Shown here one piece after another: positions 26,091 through 33,590 of a stretch of 64,000 nt of DNA. The notes beneath the pieces are model-generated. The model did no database searches, was not told where the DNA came from, and worked only from the letters and a program-made list of their open reading frames with translations. Within the stretch, counting starts at the first letter, position 1, and each line of letters opens with the position of its first letter. A program made the translations under genes and the position numbers. The DNA is taken from contig JAFTIZ010000004.1 of assembly GCA_017456645.1 (NCBI GenBank), positions 62,001 to 126,000 of the forward strand, read 5' to 3'. The stretch comes from Oscillospiraceae bacterium (GTDB taxonomy: Bacteria > Bacillota > Clostridia > Oscillospirales > Oscillospiraceae).

Positions 26091-26884
26091 CAGGCTTCCT
26101 CCTTTTGTTTCTTCATATGATCCAGCAGACGGACATTGGGATTTTCACCTGTGTCATCATCCTCAATAACCACGGAATTGCTCTTGCAAAGATCCAGCAC
26201 AGAAATAAACGTGGCCACGATCTCAGATCGGGAGCGGTTACCCTTAAACAGATTCTTCAGCCGTTCGATGCCCCGCAGCAGCAGCTGCCGCAGCACCTCA
26301 CCGGCCTTACGGGACACGGGATACGGCTCCTTACCCACGATGCCCTTGAAGTTCATAGTTGGTGGTGGAAGGGTGCGGTTGTTGCGCTCCGTAATATTAT
26401 CCAGCGCCTTCAGCAAATCGATGGGCTCATGCTTGTAGCGATAGGTCTGATCCCGACGCAGAGGCTCCGGCTCCTTGGTGAACAGGCACCGGCCGATCTC
26501 ATTTCGGGGCTCCAGAGTGCCGATAGCCACCCGAATCTGCTCCATAGCTTCCTTGCGGCGGCGCTCGATTAAGCTCTGGCGCAGCAGATCCAACTCGCTT
26601 TCCGCCTCGGCCTGCTCTGCCGCGGATAGAAGCATCTTGGTCTTGATCAGCATCAAGTGGGAGGCCATGGTGATAAACTCACTGGCGATCTCCATATCCA
26701 GGCGCTTCATTTCCTCTAAGTAGGCCAGATACTGCTCCAAGATTGCGGTAATGGAAACGTCCTGAATCTCTATTTTATTTTTACTCAGCAGCAAAAAGAT
26801 GACATCCAGCGGACCTTCAAAGTCCTCCATCTCCTCGCTGCGTGTCCGGACGATTCCCTCCAGACGGTATTGCGGCTCAACCAT
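26090..26884 (-). CDS. scpA: Segregation and condensation protein A
   Basis: Kleisin subunit of the SMC-ScpAB complex, 264 residues. DFEGPLDVIFLLLSKNKIEIQDVSI (in parts: FEGPLDV, KNKIEIQDVSI) and FITMASHLMLIKTKMLL are the N-terminal kleisin marks, with a C-terminal winged helix (EIVATFISVLDLCKSN). I start at 26884 where GAGGG lies 6 bases upstream; an ATG eight codons earlier has none. First gene of the scpAB-DUF2953-gerW-dacF-rluB operon. Confidence 0.95.
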   Translation of the reverse strand: MVEPQYRLEGIVRTRSEEMEDFEGPLDVIFLLLSKNKIEIQDVSITAILEQYLAYLEEMKRLDMEIASEFITMASHLMLIKTKMLLSAAEQAEAESELDLLRQSLIERRRKEAMEQIRVAIGTLEPRNEIGRCLFTKEPEPLRRDQTYRYKHEPIDLLKALDNITERNNRTLPPPTMNFKGIVGKEPYPVSRKAGEVLRQLLLRGIERLKNLFKGNRSRSEIVATFISVLDLCKSNSVVIEDDDTGENPNVRLLDHMKKQKEEA

Positions 26885-26978
26885 AACGTTCCCTCGGATA
26901 AAATGCACATTCTTAGAAGCATTATAACATCACACGAGGCAATATGCAAGTATTTTAACCATTTTTCGAATAAGGCAA

Positions 26979-27004
26979 ACGCGGCAGCCGAAGCTGCCGC
27001 GCTA
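26979..27004. terminator. Hairpin after the nucleoside kinase
   Basis: GCGGCAGC (26981-26988) pairs with GCTGCCGC (26993-27000); on the minus strand the loop is TTCG. T run weak. It lies just past the kinase stop at 27008. Confidence 0.6.
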
Positions 27005-27007
27005 GAG

Positions 27008-28711
27008 TTACTTACGATAGAAGGTATTGCCGCCGATGAACTCACGAACCAAACTTGTGGGCGGGATCTCATCATCCACATCCGCCTCCAGAACGAAGTT
27101 CAGGATCTTCACAACGGCACGGACTTCGTCGTACCAGGGATCCTCAGGCTGCACCGCTGTCAGCAGCGGATAGATGTGCTTTTTCAGAACCGCCAGTTCA
27201 TATAGTGTGGAACTGTTGAAGATCACATCCGCATTCTCCTGGAACGGATAAATCCACCGCTTTTCGCCCCGCCGCACAGAGTCCCACATGGACATGGTAT
27301 GCTGTACCGAAGCGCCCCGTCCCTCGAAATCACGAACGATGCGCCGCAACAACCGCAGATAGCTGGTAGGAATCCGGTTGTGGTCATCCAAGTTCAAAGG
27401 CAGCAGCGGACTAACGTACATTCTGAAGATCAGATTGCTGTCGATGCCCTCGGGGCTAAGGACGGGATTTAATGCATGGAGGCCTTCCACGATGATGACG
27501 GAGTCGGGATCCAGCTTCAGCCGGTGACCGACCCATACACGGCAACCAAGCTTGAAGCTGAAGGTCGGAATCTCTACCTCTTCTCCGCGAAGCAGCTGAG
27601 CGATTTGCTCCTTGAACAAATCCGTATCAATGGTGTTGATATGCTCCAGATCCAGCTTGCCGTCGGGGCCGGGGGCGATCTTGTCACGATCCAGATAGTA
27701 ATCATCCAGACTCATCAATACAGGCTTCTTGCCGTGGACACGCAGTTGGGTCGCCAAACGGTTGGCAGAGGTGGTCTTGCCCGAAGAACTGGGGCCGGCC
27801 AGCATGACGGCCTTAGCACCTCTCTGGCAGACCATATCAGCAACCTGAGAATAACGCTTCTCGTGGAGTGCCTCATTGACACGGATCAGCTCACGAATCC
27901 GGTCGCTTTCCACCAGCGCGTTCAGATCCGCCACGGTCTCGCATTCCATCAGCTCGCACCATCGCTCACCCTCGTTGAACACACCGAGGAAATGAGGCAT
28001 ATGCTGATAATTGCCCACCCGATCCGGATCCCGATCATCCGGGAACAGGAAAAGGAAGCCATTATCCGCCGGGCGCACATCCCAAACACGGATATAGCCG
28101 GTGGAGGGTGCCATTTCGCCGTAGTAATAATCTCGGAAATCATCGTATATGTATTCGTCAAAGTAGTCGGCAGTACGCCATTTCAGAAGACGAGCCTTAT
28201 CCTCATCTCCCCTGCTTTGGAAATACGCGATAGCATCAGCGGTGCTGACACGGCGGCGCAGAAGCGGTATGTTCTCGCTGATGATCTGCTGGATCTCAGC
28301 CTTCAGGCGCTGGGTGCTAAAATCAGGGGCATTGTTTACATCAATATACAGGCCGGGGCCAAGGGTGCAGGTCATTTTCGCCCGGGCATCAGGCCACAGC
28401 CGGTGCAAGGCAAGAAATACCACAAACTGCACCGTACGGACATAGGCATCCTTACCGGCGGCATCCGCATAACGAACCAGCTTGATCTCGCCGCCGGAGG
28501 CGGCCATGGCGTGGCGGGTGTTGGTGATTTCACCAACCGCGTCCTTCTGCCGCACCGGTATGTAATTCAGGGTAAAGACCTCGCCGGCGATTCGGGCAGC
28601 CAAAGGATCCTGCGACAGTTGCTCGCTGACCAAACCTAACTGACGTACCATATCCAGCAGCGATTGACCGGGCTGTGCGATCACTTCGCGTCCATCAATT
28701 TTCAGCTTCAT
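27008..28711 (-). CDS. Nucleoside kinase with ThrRS-like N-terminus (uridine-kinase family)
   Basis: A 567-residue fusion. Residues about 1-60 look like a TGS domain (KLKIDGREVIAQPGQSLLDMV), about 60-220 like the second additional domain of ThrRS/AlaRS (TLGPGLYIDVNNAPDF; NIPLLRRRVSTADAIAYF), and about 280-500 a P-loop nucleoside kinase of the uridine kinase/phosphoribulokinase clan: Walker A VMLAGPSSSGKTTSANRL, then LMSLDDYYLDRDK and VIIVEGLHAL. AAGGAGG precedes the ATG. It lies 12 bases after the small membrane gene and so also behind the purine riboswitch. Family members are annotated as nucleoside kinases; the riboswitch suggests a purine nucleoside substrate here (inference). Confidence 0.9.
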   Translation of the reverse strand: MKLKIDGREVIAQPGQSLLDMVRQLGLVSEQLSQDPLAARIAGEVFTLNYIPVRQKDAVGEITNTRHAMAASGGEIKLVRYADAAGKDAYVRTVQFVVFLALHRLWPDARAKMTCTLGPGLYIDVNNAPDFSTQRLKAEIQQIISENIPLLRRRVSTADAIAYFQSRGDEDKARLLKWRTADYFDEYIYDDFRDYYYGEMAPSTGYIRVWDVRPADNGFLFLFPDDRDPDRVGNYQHMPHFLGVFNEGERWCELMECETVADLNALVESDRIRELIRVNEALHEKRYSQVADMVCQRGAKAVMLAGPSSSGKTTSANRLATQLRVHGKKPVLMSLDDYYLDRDKIAPGPDGKLDLEHINTIDTDLFKEQIAQLLRGEEVEIPTFSFKLGCRVWVGHRLKLDPDSVIIVEGLHALNPVLSPEGIDSNLIFRMYVSPLLPLNLDDHNRIPTSYLRLLRRIVRDFEGRGASVQHTMSMWDSVRRGEKRWIYPFQENADVIFNSSTLYELAVLKKHIYPLLTAVQPEDPWYDEVRAVVKILNFVLEADVDDEIPPTSLVREFIGGNTFYRK

Positions 28712-28723
28712 AATATATCCTCC

Positions 28724-28951
28724 TTAATTGCCTTTCTGTTTGTGCAGACGGTAAAGCTGCACCGCGTTGATCAGAACCATACCCGTGTTCAAAAATACCA
28801 CAGGCCATGTGCCATGAATTGCGCCATAAATAATACTGATCACCGAGCCGGACAAATTCAGCCAACGCAGCTTTGTGACCGACGTCATCATCATAGAGAA
28901 CAAGATCAGAAATGTTCCCACATATCCAAATATCTCAAGTAAAATGTCCAC
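28724..28951 (-). CDS. Small three-helix membrane protein (SemiSWEET/YgjV-like) under a purine riboswitch
   Basis: A 75-residue protein with three hydrophobic helices (about 6-23, 29-46, 49-66) and a basic tail (YRLHKQKGN). The layout (YVGTFLILFSMMMTSVTKLRWLNL; VFLNTGMVLINAVQLYRL) resembles the YgjV family and the three-helix half-transporters called SemiSWEETs, though no clear PQ motif is seen. Start is GTG at 28951 with GGGGAGG eight bases upstream. It is the first gene behind a guanine-type riboswitch. Such switches of the ON kind control purine efflux in Bacillus (pbuE), so an export role for purines is a testable guess; the sequence alone does not show it. Confidence 0.82.
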   Translation of the reverse strand: MDILLEIFGYVGTFLILFSMMMTSVTKLRWLNLSGSVISIIYGAIHGTWPVVFLNTGMVLINAVQLYRLHKQKGN

Positions 28952-28979
28952 AGATGGTTCCTCCCCTCGTTTAGAAGAT

Positions 28980-29021
28980 AAAAAATGGCTGACTACCCCT
29001 ACTTGTGGTAGTCAACCATTT
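28980..29021 (-). terminator. Terminator arm of the purine riboswitch
   Basis: On the minus strand TGGTTGACTACC (29007-29018) pairs with GGTAGTCAGCCA (28986-28997), one G-T pair, extended by AAA/TTT, followed by six T. The 5' arm is made of the aptamer's P3 3' strand, J3/1 and P1 3' strand, so aptamer and terminator exclude each other. Confidence 0.88.
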
Positions 29022-29066
29022 ACGGTGGTTCGTAGAAACGCCTGCCCCTATCGCAAGCATATACCA
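29006..29066 (-). promoter_or_regulatory. Purine riboswitch aptamer, guanine type
   Basis: Read on the minus strand: P1 TGGTA (29062-29066) with TACCA (29006-29010); P2 GCTTGC with GCAGGC, loop L2 GATAGGG; J2/3 GTTTCTAC; P3 AACCA with TGGTT, loop L3 CCGTAAA; J3/1 ACTA. This matches the Bacillus xpt aptamer (L2 GATAUGG, L3 CCGUAAA, J2/3 UUUCUAC). The base that sets specificity (74 in xpt numbering) is C, the guanine/hypoxanthine type; adenine switches have U. One closing pair of P3 is a G-G mismatch. A promoter lies 24 bases upstream and a terminator overlaps the 3' strands. Confidence 0.93.
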
Positions 29067-29089
29067 GTTCGTGCCAACAGCACTACTCC

Positions 29090-29117
29090 AGTATATCAAA
29101 TATACACAAAAAGTCAA
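29090..29117 (-). promoter_or_regulatory. Promoter of the purine-riboswitch operon
   Basis: Minus strand TTGACT (29112-29117), 16 bases, TATACT (29090-29095); transcription would start near 29083, before the aptamer. Confidence 0.75.
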
Positions 29118-29142
29118 GACCTATTTCGACAGCTTTTGTGTA

Positions 29143-30069
29143 TTATTCCTTTTTGCCGATGGATGTGATGTCATAGGGGGTGGTCTGATAGACGAAATAG
29201 TTCAGCCAGTTGGAAAACAGCAGGTTTGCGCTGCTGCGCCAGCGAACGATCGGCTCCTGGGTATCGTCATCATTGGGGAAGTAATTTTCCGGAACATGGA
29301 TAGGCAGACCCAGATTCTTATCCCGGTCATATTCAGCCTTCAGGGTCAGCGGATCGTACTCGGAGTGGCCGGTGATAAAGATCTGGCGACCCTTCTTGTT
29401 GGCAACGGCATACACACCGGCCTCCTTCGAAGAAGCCAAGATTTTCAGACCCGGTACAGCCTCGATATCCTCCCGCAGCACCGTAGTGTGGCGGGAATGG
29501 GGTACCCAGAAAATATCGTCAAAGCCACGCATCAGGATAGAGCGCTTATAGTCGGCCTGATGAGGGAACACGCCGAAGAGCTTCTCCGGCAGCTCATGCT
29601 TCTGGATGCCGTAGTGGTAGTACAGGCCGGCCTGAGCGCCCCAGCAGATATGGATGGTGCTGTGGACGTTGGTCTTGCTCCACTCCATGATCTCGGTCAG
29701 CTCCTGCCAGTAATCCACATCCTCAAAAGCCATATGCTCCACCGGTGCGCCGGTGATGACCATACCATCAAATTTGCGATCCTTCAGCTCCTCAAAACTC
29801 TTGTAGAAGGACAGCAAATGATCCTGAGAAATATTCTTCGCCTTATGGGAAGAGGTGTGCATCAGCTCAAGATGCACCTGCAGAGGCGTGTTGCCCAGAA
29901 GACGGGAGAACTGAGTCTCCGTAGCGATCTTAGTGGGCATCAGGTTCAAAAGCACGATCTCCAGCGGACGGATGTCCTGCGTAACCGCCCGGGTCTGGGG
30001 CATGACAAATATATTCTCCTGATGCAAAATTTCTGCCGCAGGCAGGTCATTAGGAATTCTGATGGGCAA
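29143..30069 (-). CDS. metA: Homoserine O-acetyltransferase (MetA family, acetyl-CoA type)
   Basis: Acylates homoserine as the first committed step of methionine synthesis. 308 residues from a TTG start at 30069, chosen because GGAGGG lies seven bases upstream and the protein then begins [13 protein letters not shown] like known MetA; a TTG five codons earlier is inside the ribosome site. With this start the catalytic cysteine of HICWGAQAG is residue 142, as in E. coli, and residue 111 is Glu (TGAPVEHM). Glu at 111 is known to favour acetyl-CoA, Gly succinyl-CoA, so despite the name this is probably an acetyltransferase. No SAM riboswitch was seen before it. Confidence 0.95.
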   Translation of the reverse strand: MPIRIPNDLPAAEILHQENIFVMPQTRAVTQDIRPLEIVLLNLMPTKIATETQFSRLLGNTPLQVHLELMHTSSHKAKNISQDHLLSFYKSFEELKDRKFDGMVITGAPVEHMAFEDVDYWQELTEIMEWSKTNVHSTIHICWGAQAGLYYHYGIQKHELPEKLFGVFPHQADYKRSILMRGFDDIFWVPHSRHTTVLREDIEAVPGLKILASSKEAGVYAVANKKGRQIFITGHSEYDPLTLKAEYDRDKNLGLPIHVPENYFPNDDDTQEPIVRWRSSANLLFSNWLNYFVYQTTPYDITSIGKKE

Positions 30070-30102
30070 GGTTTTTCCCTCCAAACAGTTGTATTTGAAG
30101 GT

Positions 30103-30131
30103 ATTTTAACCGAAAGCAGCCTCTTTGTCAA
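30103..30131 (-). promoter_or_regulatory. Promoter of metA
   Basis: Minus strand TTGACA (30126-30131), 17 bases, TAAAAT (30103-30108). The -35 box covers the spoIID stop codon. Confidence 0.75.
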
Positions 30132-31132
30132 TCATTGTCGGGAGAATACTGCCCCAGCTGCGTGCCGCAATAGTAATGGTATAGAATGTCGACATAGTTG
30201 CTACCCGTGGTGGCCATGGCATCCGCGCCGTACTGGCTGAGCCCTACTCGATGGCCGTAGCCGTTGGTGGTAAAGGTAACGGAGGTATCCGTTGTACTGA
30301 CGGTAAAATCCGTGGAGCGAAGTCCCAGCAACGTGCGCAGCTGAGTTCCCTTGTACAGCTTACCGCCGATACGGATCTGATCAACTCCCCCGCCGACGGT
30401 ATAGGTCATCGCGCCGAACCAGCTGACCGGTTTTCCCTTCAGACTCACACCTAGCAGCTTCTGAAACTGCGCCGATGTGAAGGTTACGGTCTTGCCGTTA
30501 TAGGCATCATCCCCCTCAGGGCTTTCGACCACTGTCAGATACGGAAACGCGTTGCCCCATACGGCTTTGGCATCCTCTGTCGTACCGCCTGCGCTGGAAA
30601 AGTAGGTAGCCATGATCAGCTTGCCGTCATAGTACAGCACCTCGCCATTCGTTGCCTGAACCGCATCAAATATCTTGTTGACATTGTCCCATGTGCCGCC
30701 GTTGCGGATGTAAGCTTCAGGCTCGCAGTAGGATTGGCAGCATTGGTGGCTGGTACATACCGCCCCCTGAGAATGCTTGCTGCCTCCCAGAACACATTTT
30801 AGAGTATACGTTCTTGCCGCCACAGCCTGCGCTTTCAGCGCCTCGGTCTCGAAGCTTGCCGGCATCTCTCCCAGTACCACCCGGCAGATATAGTCCTCCA
30901 GATCCATTTGCTTCACCGAACCATCGCTTTTCAGCACCGGTACCGTTACCGCAACCGTTTCTGTGAACTCTTGCTCCGGCTGTACCGGCCAGGTCGGTTC
31001 GGTCAACTCCACCTCCGGCGGCTGGGCGGATACCTCGGGTATTTTCCATTGTCCTGCGGCCGAGAACAGCAGACCCGGAATTACCGTGCCAAGTGTGAAG
31101 GCCTTAATTGCCTGCCGAATGATCGAATTCAT
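30128..31132 (-). CDS. spoIID: Stage II sporulation protein D (SpoIID, lytic transglycosylase)
   Basis: Peptidoglycan-degrading enzyme of engulfment, 334 residues. One N-terminal membrane segment (about 8-28), a Pro/Glu stalk, then the SpoIID domain: LEDYICRVVLGEMPASFETEALKAQAVAARTYTL (in parts: GEMPASFE holds the catalytic Glu, KAQAVAARTY), the metal-type pair CTSHQCCQSYC, FSSAGGTTEDAKAVWG, and the end GYGHRVGLSQYGADAMA. I start at 31132 with GGAGG eight bases before; the frame stays open into the LRR promoter region but has no support. It is divergent from the LRR gene. Confidence 0.95.
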   Translation of the reverse strand: MNSIIRQAIKAFTLGTVIPGLLFSAAGQWKIPEVSAQPPEVELTEPTWPVQPEQEFTETVAVTVPVLKSDGSVKQMDLEDYICRVVLGEMPASFETEALKAQAVAARTYTLKCVLGGSKHSQGAVCTSHQCCQSYCEPEAYIRNGGTWDNVNKIFDAVQATNGEVLYYDGKLIMATYFSSAGGTTEDAKAVWGNAFPYLTVVESPEGDDAYNGKTVTFTSAQFQKLLGVSLKGKPVSWFGAMTYTVGGGVDQIRIGGKLYKGTQLRTLLGLRSTDFTVSTTDTSVTFTTNGYGHRVGLSQYGADAMATTGSNYVDILYHYYCGTQLGQYSPDND

Positions 31133-31175
31133 ATATTTTCCTCCATATCCAGTAGTATTGTTTTCCTGCCGCTCC

Positions 31176-31204
31176 TTGACATCGATTCCCGTTGCCGTTA
31201 TAAT
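31176..31204 (+). promoter_or_regulatory. Promoter of the LRR protein gene
   Basis: TTGACA (31176-31181), 17 bases, TATAAT (31199-31204); close to consensus. Confidence 0.8.
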
Positions 31205-31246
31205 AAATATAATGTTATGTAAAACGACTGGGAACGGAGCAAGCCT

Positions 31247-32989
31247 ATGAAAAGAGCATTCAGAATTATCGTACCGATCCTGCTGATCATCGCCGTGATA
31301 CTCAGCATCGGCTGGTACTTTGTAAAATACGATCCGGAGCTGACCCGGGATCTTCTGGTCTGGCAGGCTCGCAACCTTGATGATCGGGGTAACCACGCCC
31401 TTGCAACCTGGTTCTATAAAATGGCCTATCAGCAATCCGGAAACGATGAGACTATCGCGCTGGAGCTTGCTGAGCAGTACCGCTCCTCGAAAAACTACAC
31501 CAAAGCGGAGTTTACCCTATCCAACGCCATTGCAGACGGCGGCAGCGTAGAGCTGTATATCGCCCTTTGCAATATCTATGTGGAGCAGGACAAGCTGCTG
31601 GATGCCGTTACTATGCTGGACAATGTTGCCGATCAAACCATCAAGGCACAGCTGGATGCGCTGCGTCCCAAGGCTCCCTCCCCCAGCCACGAGTCCGGCT
31701 TCTACAACCAGTACATCTCCGTTTCTTTCTCCGCCCCCGAGGGCACTATTTACCTCACCACCGATGGCTTGTACCCTTCCACCGGCGATCCTTCCTACAC
31801 TTCTGCCATGGCTCTTTCTGCCGGCGAAACCGTGATTCACGGTCTGACAGTAGGCTCCAACGGCCTTGTCAGCCCCCTTTTCATCGGTTCTTACACCATT
31901 TCCGGCGTGGTTGAAGAAGTGACCATCAACGATCCCGCAATCGATCAGACCATTCGCCAGCAGCTGCAGGTGGATAGCGATCATACCCTCTACACCAATG
32001 AGCTTTGGAATATCAAAACCCTTACCATTCCCCACGACACCAAGAGCCTGTCCGATCTTTCCAAGCTGCCGTTCCTCGAAACGCTGCTGATTCTGGATCT
32101 GGACAGCCCCACCCCCTCCTCCATCGATGCGCTGGATCTGACTCCCCTATCCAAGCTGACGTCGCTGAAGGAGCTTGGCATTGCCAATATGACCATGTCC
32201 GCGGAAAACCTGCAGGTCATAGGCGAGCTCCCGGCGCTGACTATGCTATCCATCACCCATTGTGACCTGTCCGGCATCTCACAGCTTGCCGGCGCGACCA
32301 AGCTGACCCATCTGGATCTGAGCCGCAATACCATTGGTAATCTTTCTGCCCTTGAGGGAATGACCCAACTGACCAACCTGAACCTCTGCCATAACGCCAT
32401 TTCCGACGTTTCCTCCATCGGCAAGCTGACTAATCTGACCGTTCTGGATCTATCCTACAATTCCATTACGGATACCGCTCCTCTGGCAAGCTGCACGTTC
32501 CTTGTTTCTCTCAAGCTGGCGGGCAACGCCCTGACGGAGCTGGCGGGTGTGGAAAATCTCACCGCTCTGATCGAACTGTCTGTGGCGTTTAACAAGCTTA
32601 CGGATGTTCAGGTGCTGGAAAACTGCACTGAAATGCTGGAGCTTGACCTTTCCAACAATGAGCTGACTGACATTTCCTTTGTCAGCGCCATGACCAAGCT
32701 GATGACCCTGAATTTCTCCCACAATCAGGTGCAAAAGCTGCCCGAATTTAGCATGGATAGTCCTCTGATTGCCATTAAGGGCTCTAATAACAACCTCTCC
32801 TCCCTGGACGAGCTTGCAGGCTTGGAAAGCCTGAACTATATCATGATGGACTTCAATGCGGACATCTCCTCTGTCAACGCCCTTGCCGGCTGCTACGCAC
32901 TTATAGAAGTCAGCGTCTACGGCACCAAGGTGCGGGAAGTAAACGCCCTTACGGACATGGGTGTCATCGTCAAATATCAGCCCATATAA
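31247..32989 (+). CDS. Membrane-anchored leucine-rich-repeat protein with TPR-like and CHB_HEX_C-like parts
   Basis: A 580-residue extracytoplasmic protein. An N-terminal membrane anchor (about 6-25) is followed by TPR-like helices (about 45-135; ATWFYKMAYQQSGND, LYIALCNIYVEQDKLLDAV), a chitobiase/HEX C-terminal-like beta domain (about 150-220; APEGTIYLTTDGLYPS), and then about eleven SDS22/internalin-type LRRs of 20-22 residues (LTHLDLSRNTIGNLSAL, LTVLDLSYNSITDTAPL). No sortase signal. The order TPR-HEX-LRR suggests binding to partners on the cell surface; no enzyme motif is seen. It has its own strong promoter and terminator. Confidence 0.88.
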   Translation: MKRAFRIIVPILLIIAVILSIGWYFVKYDPELTRDLLVWQARNLDDRGNHALATWFYKMAYQQSGNDETIALELAEQYRSSKNYTKAEFTLSNAIADGGSVELYIALCNIYVEQDKLLDAVTMLDNVADQTIKAQLDALRPKAPSPSHESGFYNQYISVSFSAPEGTIYLTTDGLYPSTGDPSYTSAMALSAGETVIHGLTVGSNGLVSPLFIGSYTISGVVEEVTINDPAIDQTIRQQLQVDSDHTLYTNELWNIKTLTIPHDTKSLSDLSKLPFLETLLILDLDSPTPSSIDALDLTPLSKLTSLKELGIANMTMSAENLQVIGELPALTMLSITHCDLSGISQLAGATKLTHLDLSRNTIGNLSALEGMTQLTNLNLCHNAISDVSSIGKLTNLTVLDLSYNSITDTAPLASCTFLVSLKLAGNALTELAGVENLTALIELSVAFNKLTDVQVLENCTEMLELDLSNNELTDISFVSAMTKLMTLNFSHNQVQKLPEFSMDSPLIAIKGSNNNLSSLDELAGLESLNYIMMDFNADISSVNALAGCYALIEVSVYGTKVREVNALTDMGVIVKYQPI

Positions 32990-32994
32990 AAAAT

Positions 32995-33030
32995 GGAGCT
33001 GTTGCATTCAATGCAACAGCTCCTCTTTTT
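32995..33030 (+). terminator. Terminator after the LRR gene
   Basis: GGAGCTGTTGCAT (32995-33007) pairs perfectly with ATGCAACAGCTCC (33011-33023), loop TCA, then a T-rich tail. Confidence 0.92.
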
Positions 33031-33589
33031 ATTCCATTGAAAGGGATCTGATTTTTTCGCGGATCGCCATCAGGTCATCGAAAGCATCCGGTCGCTTGGA
33101 AACATCCCGCAGCAGCGCCGACGGATGGTACGTAGCTGTAAACCAGATGCCGCCTCGCTCCGTCCACGTGCCGTGTTCCCGGGTAATACGGAAATCGGGG
33201 CGAATAAGGCGTGTTGCGGCGATGCGCCCAAGACAGACGATGATCTTCGGCTTGATCAGCGCCACCTGATTGCGCAGATAATCGATACAGGCATCCTGCT
33301 CGGTCTCCAGAGGATCCCGGTTTTTGGGCGGACGGCATTTGACGATGTTGGCAATATAGCACTTGTTTCGATCGAGATCAATGATCGACAGCATATCGTC
33401 CAGCAGCTTGCCCGCGGGGCCAACGAAGGGCTCACCCTTCAGATCCTCCTGCTCACCGGGACCTTCGCCCACGAACAAAATATCCGTCTGCCGGTTTCCT
33501 ACGCCGAAAACCACGTTATTCCGGGTTTCACAGAGAGCGCATTTGGTGCAATCCATGCACACTCTGTGCAGTTCTTCCCATTGCAGCAT
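33029..33589 (-). CDS. Uracil-DNA glycosylase, family 4 (Fe-S type)
   Basis: Removes uracil from DNA. 186 residues. Iron-sulfur cysteines in CMDCTKCALCETRN near the N-terminus and later cysteines around CYIANIVKCRPP and CIDYLRNQ, motif 1 GEGPGEQEDLKGEPFVG, and motif 2 TYHPSALLR near the end, as in family 4 and SPO1-polymerase-related enzymes. The start lies one base after the stop of the carboxypeptidase homologue, whose end supplies GAGGAGAGC; both are in one operon. Confidence 0.94.
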   Translation of the reverse strand: MLQWEELHRVCMDCTKCALCETRNNVVFGVGNRQTDILFVGEGPGEQEDLKGEPFVGPAGKLLDDMLSIIDLDRNKCYIANIVKCRPPKNRDPLETEQDACIDYLRNQVALIKPKIIVCLGRIAATRLIRPDFRITREHGTWTERGGIWFTATYHPSALLRDVSKRPDAFDDLMAIREKIRSLSME

Positions 33590-33590
33590 A

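Noticed and set aside
30069..30131. SAM or other riboswitch before metA
   Set aside because: Only about 35 bases separate the promoter from the start, too short for an aptamer.
30140..31435. N-terminal extension of SpoIID by about 100 codons
   Set aside because: The extension overlaps the LRR gene promoter and start, and the ATG at 31132 has GGAGG and a membrane segment right after it.
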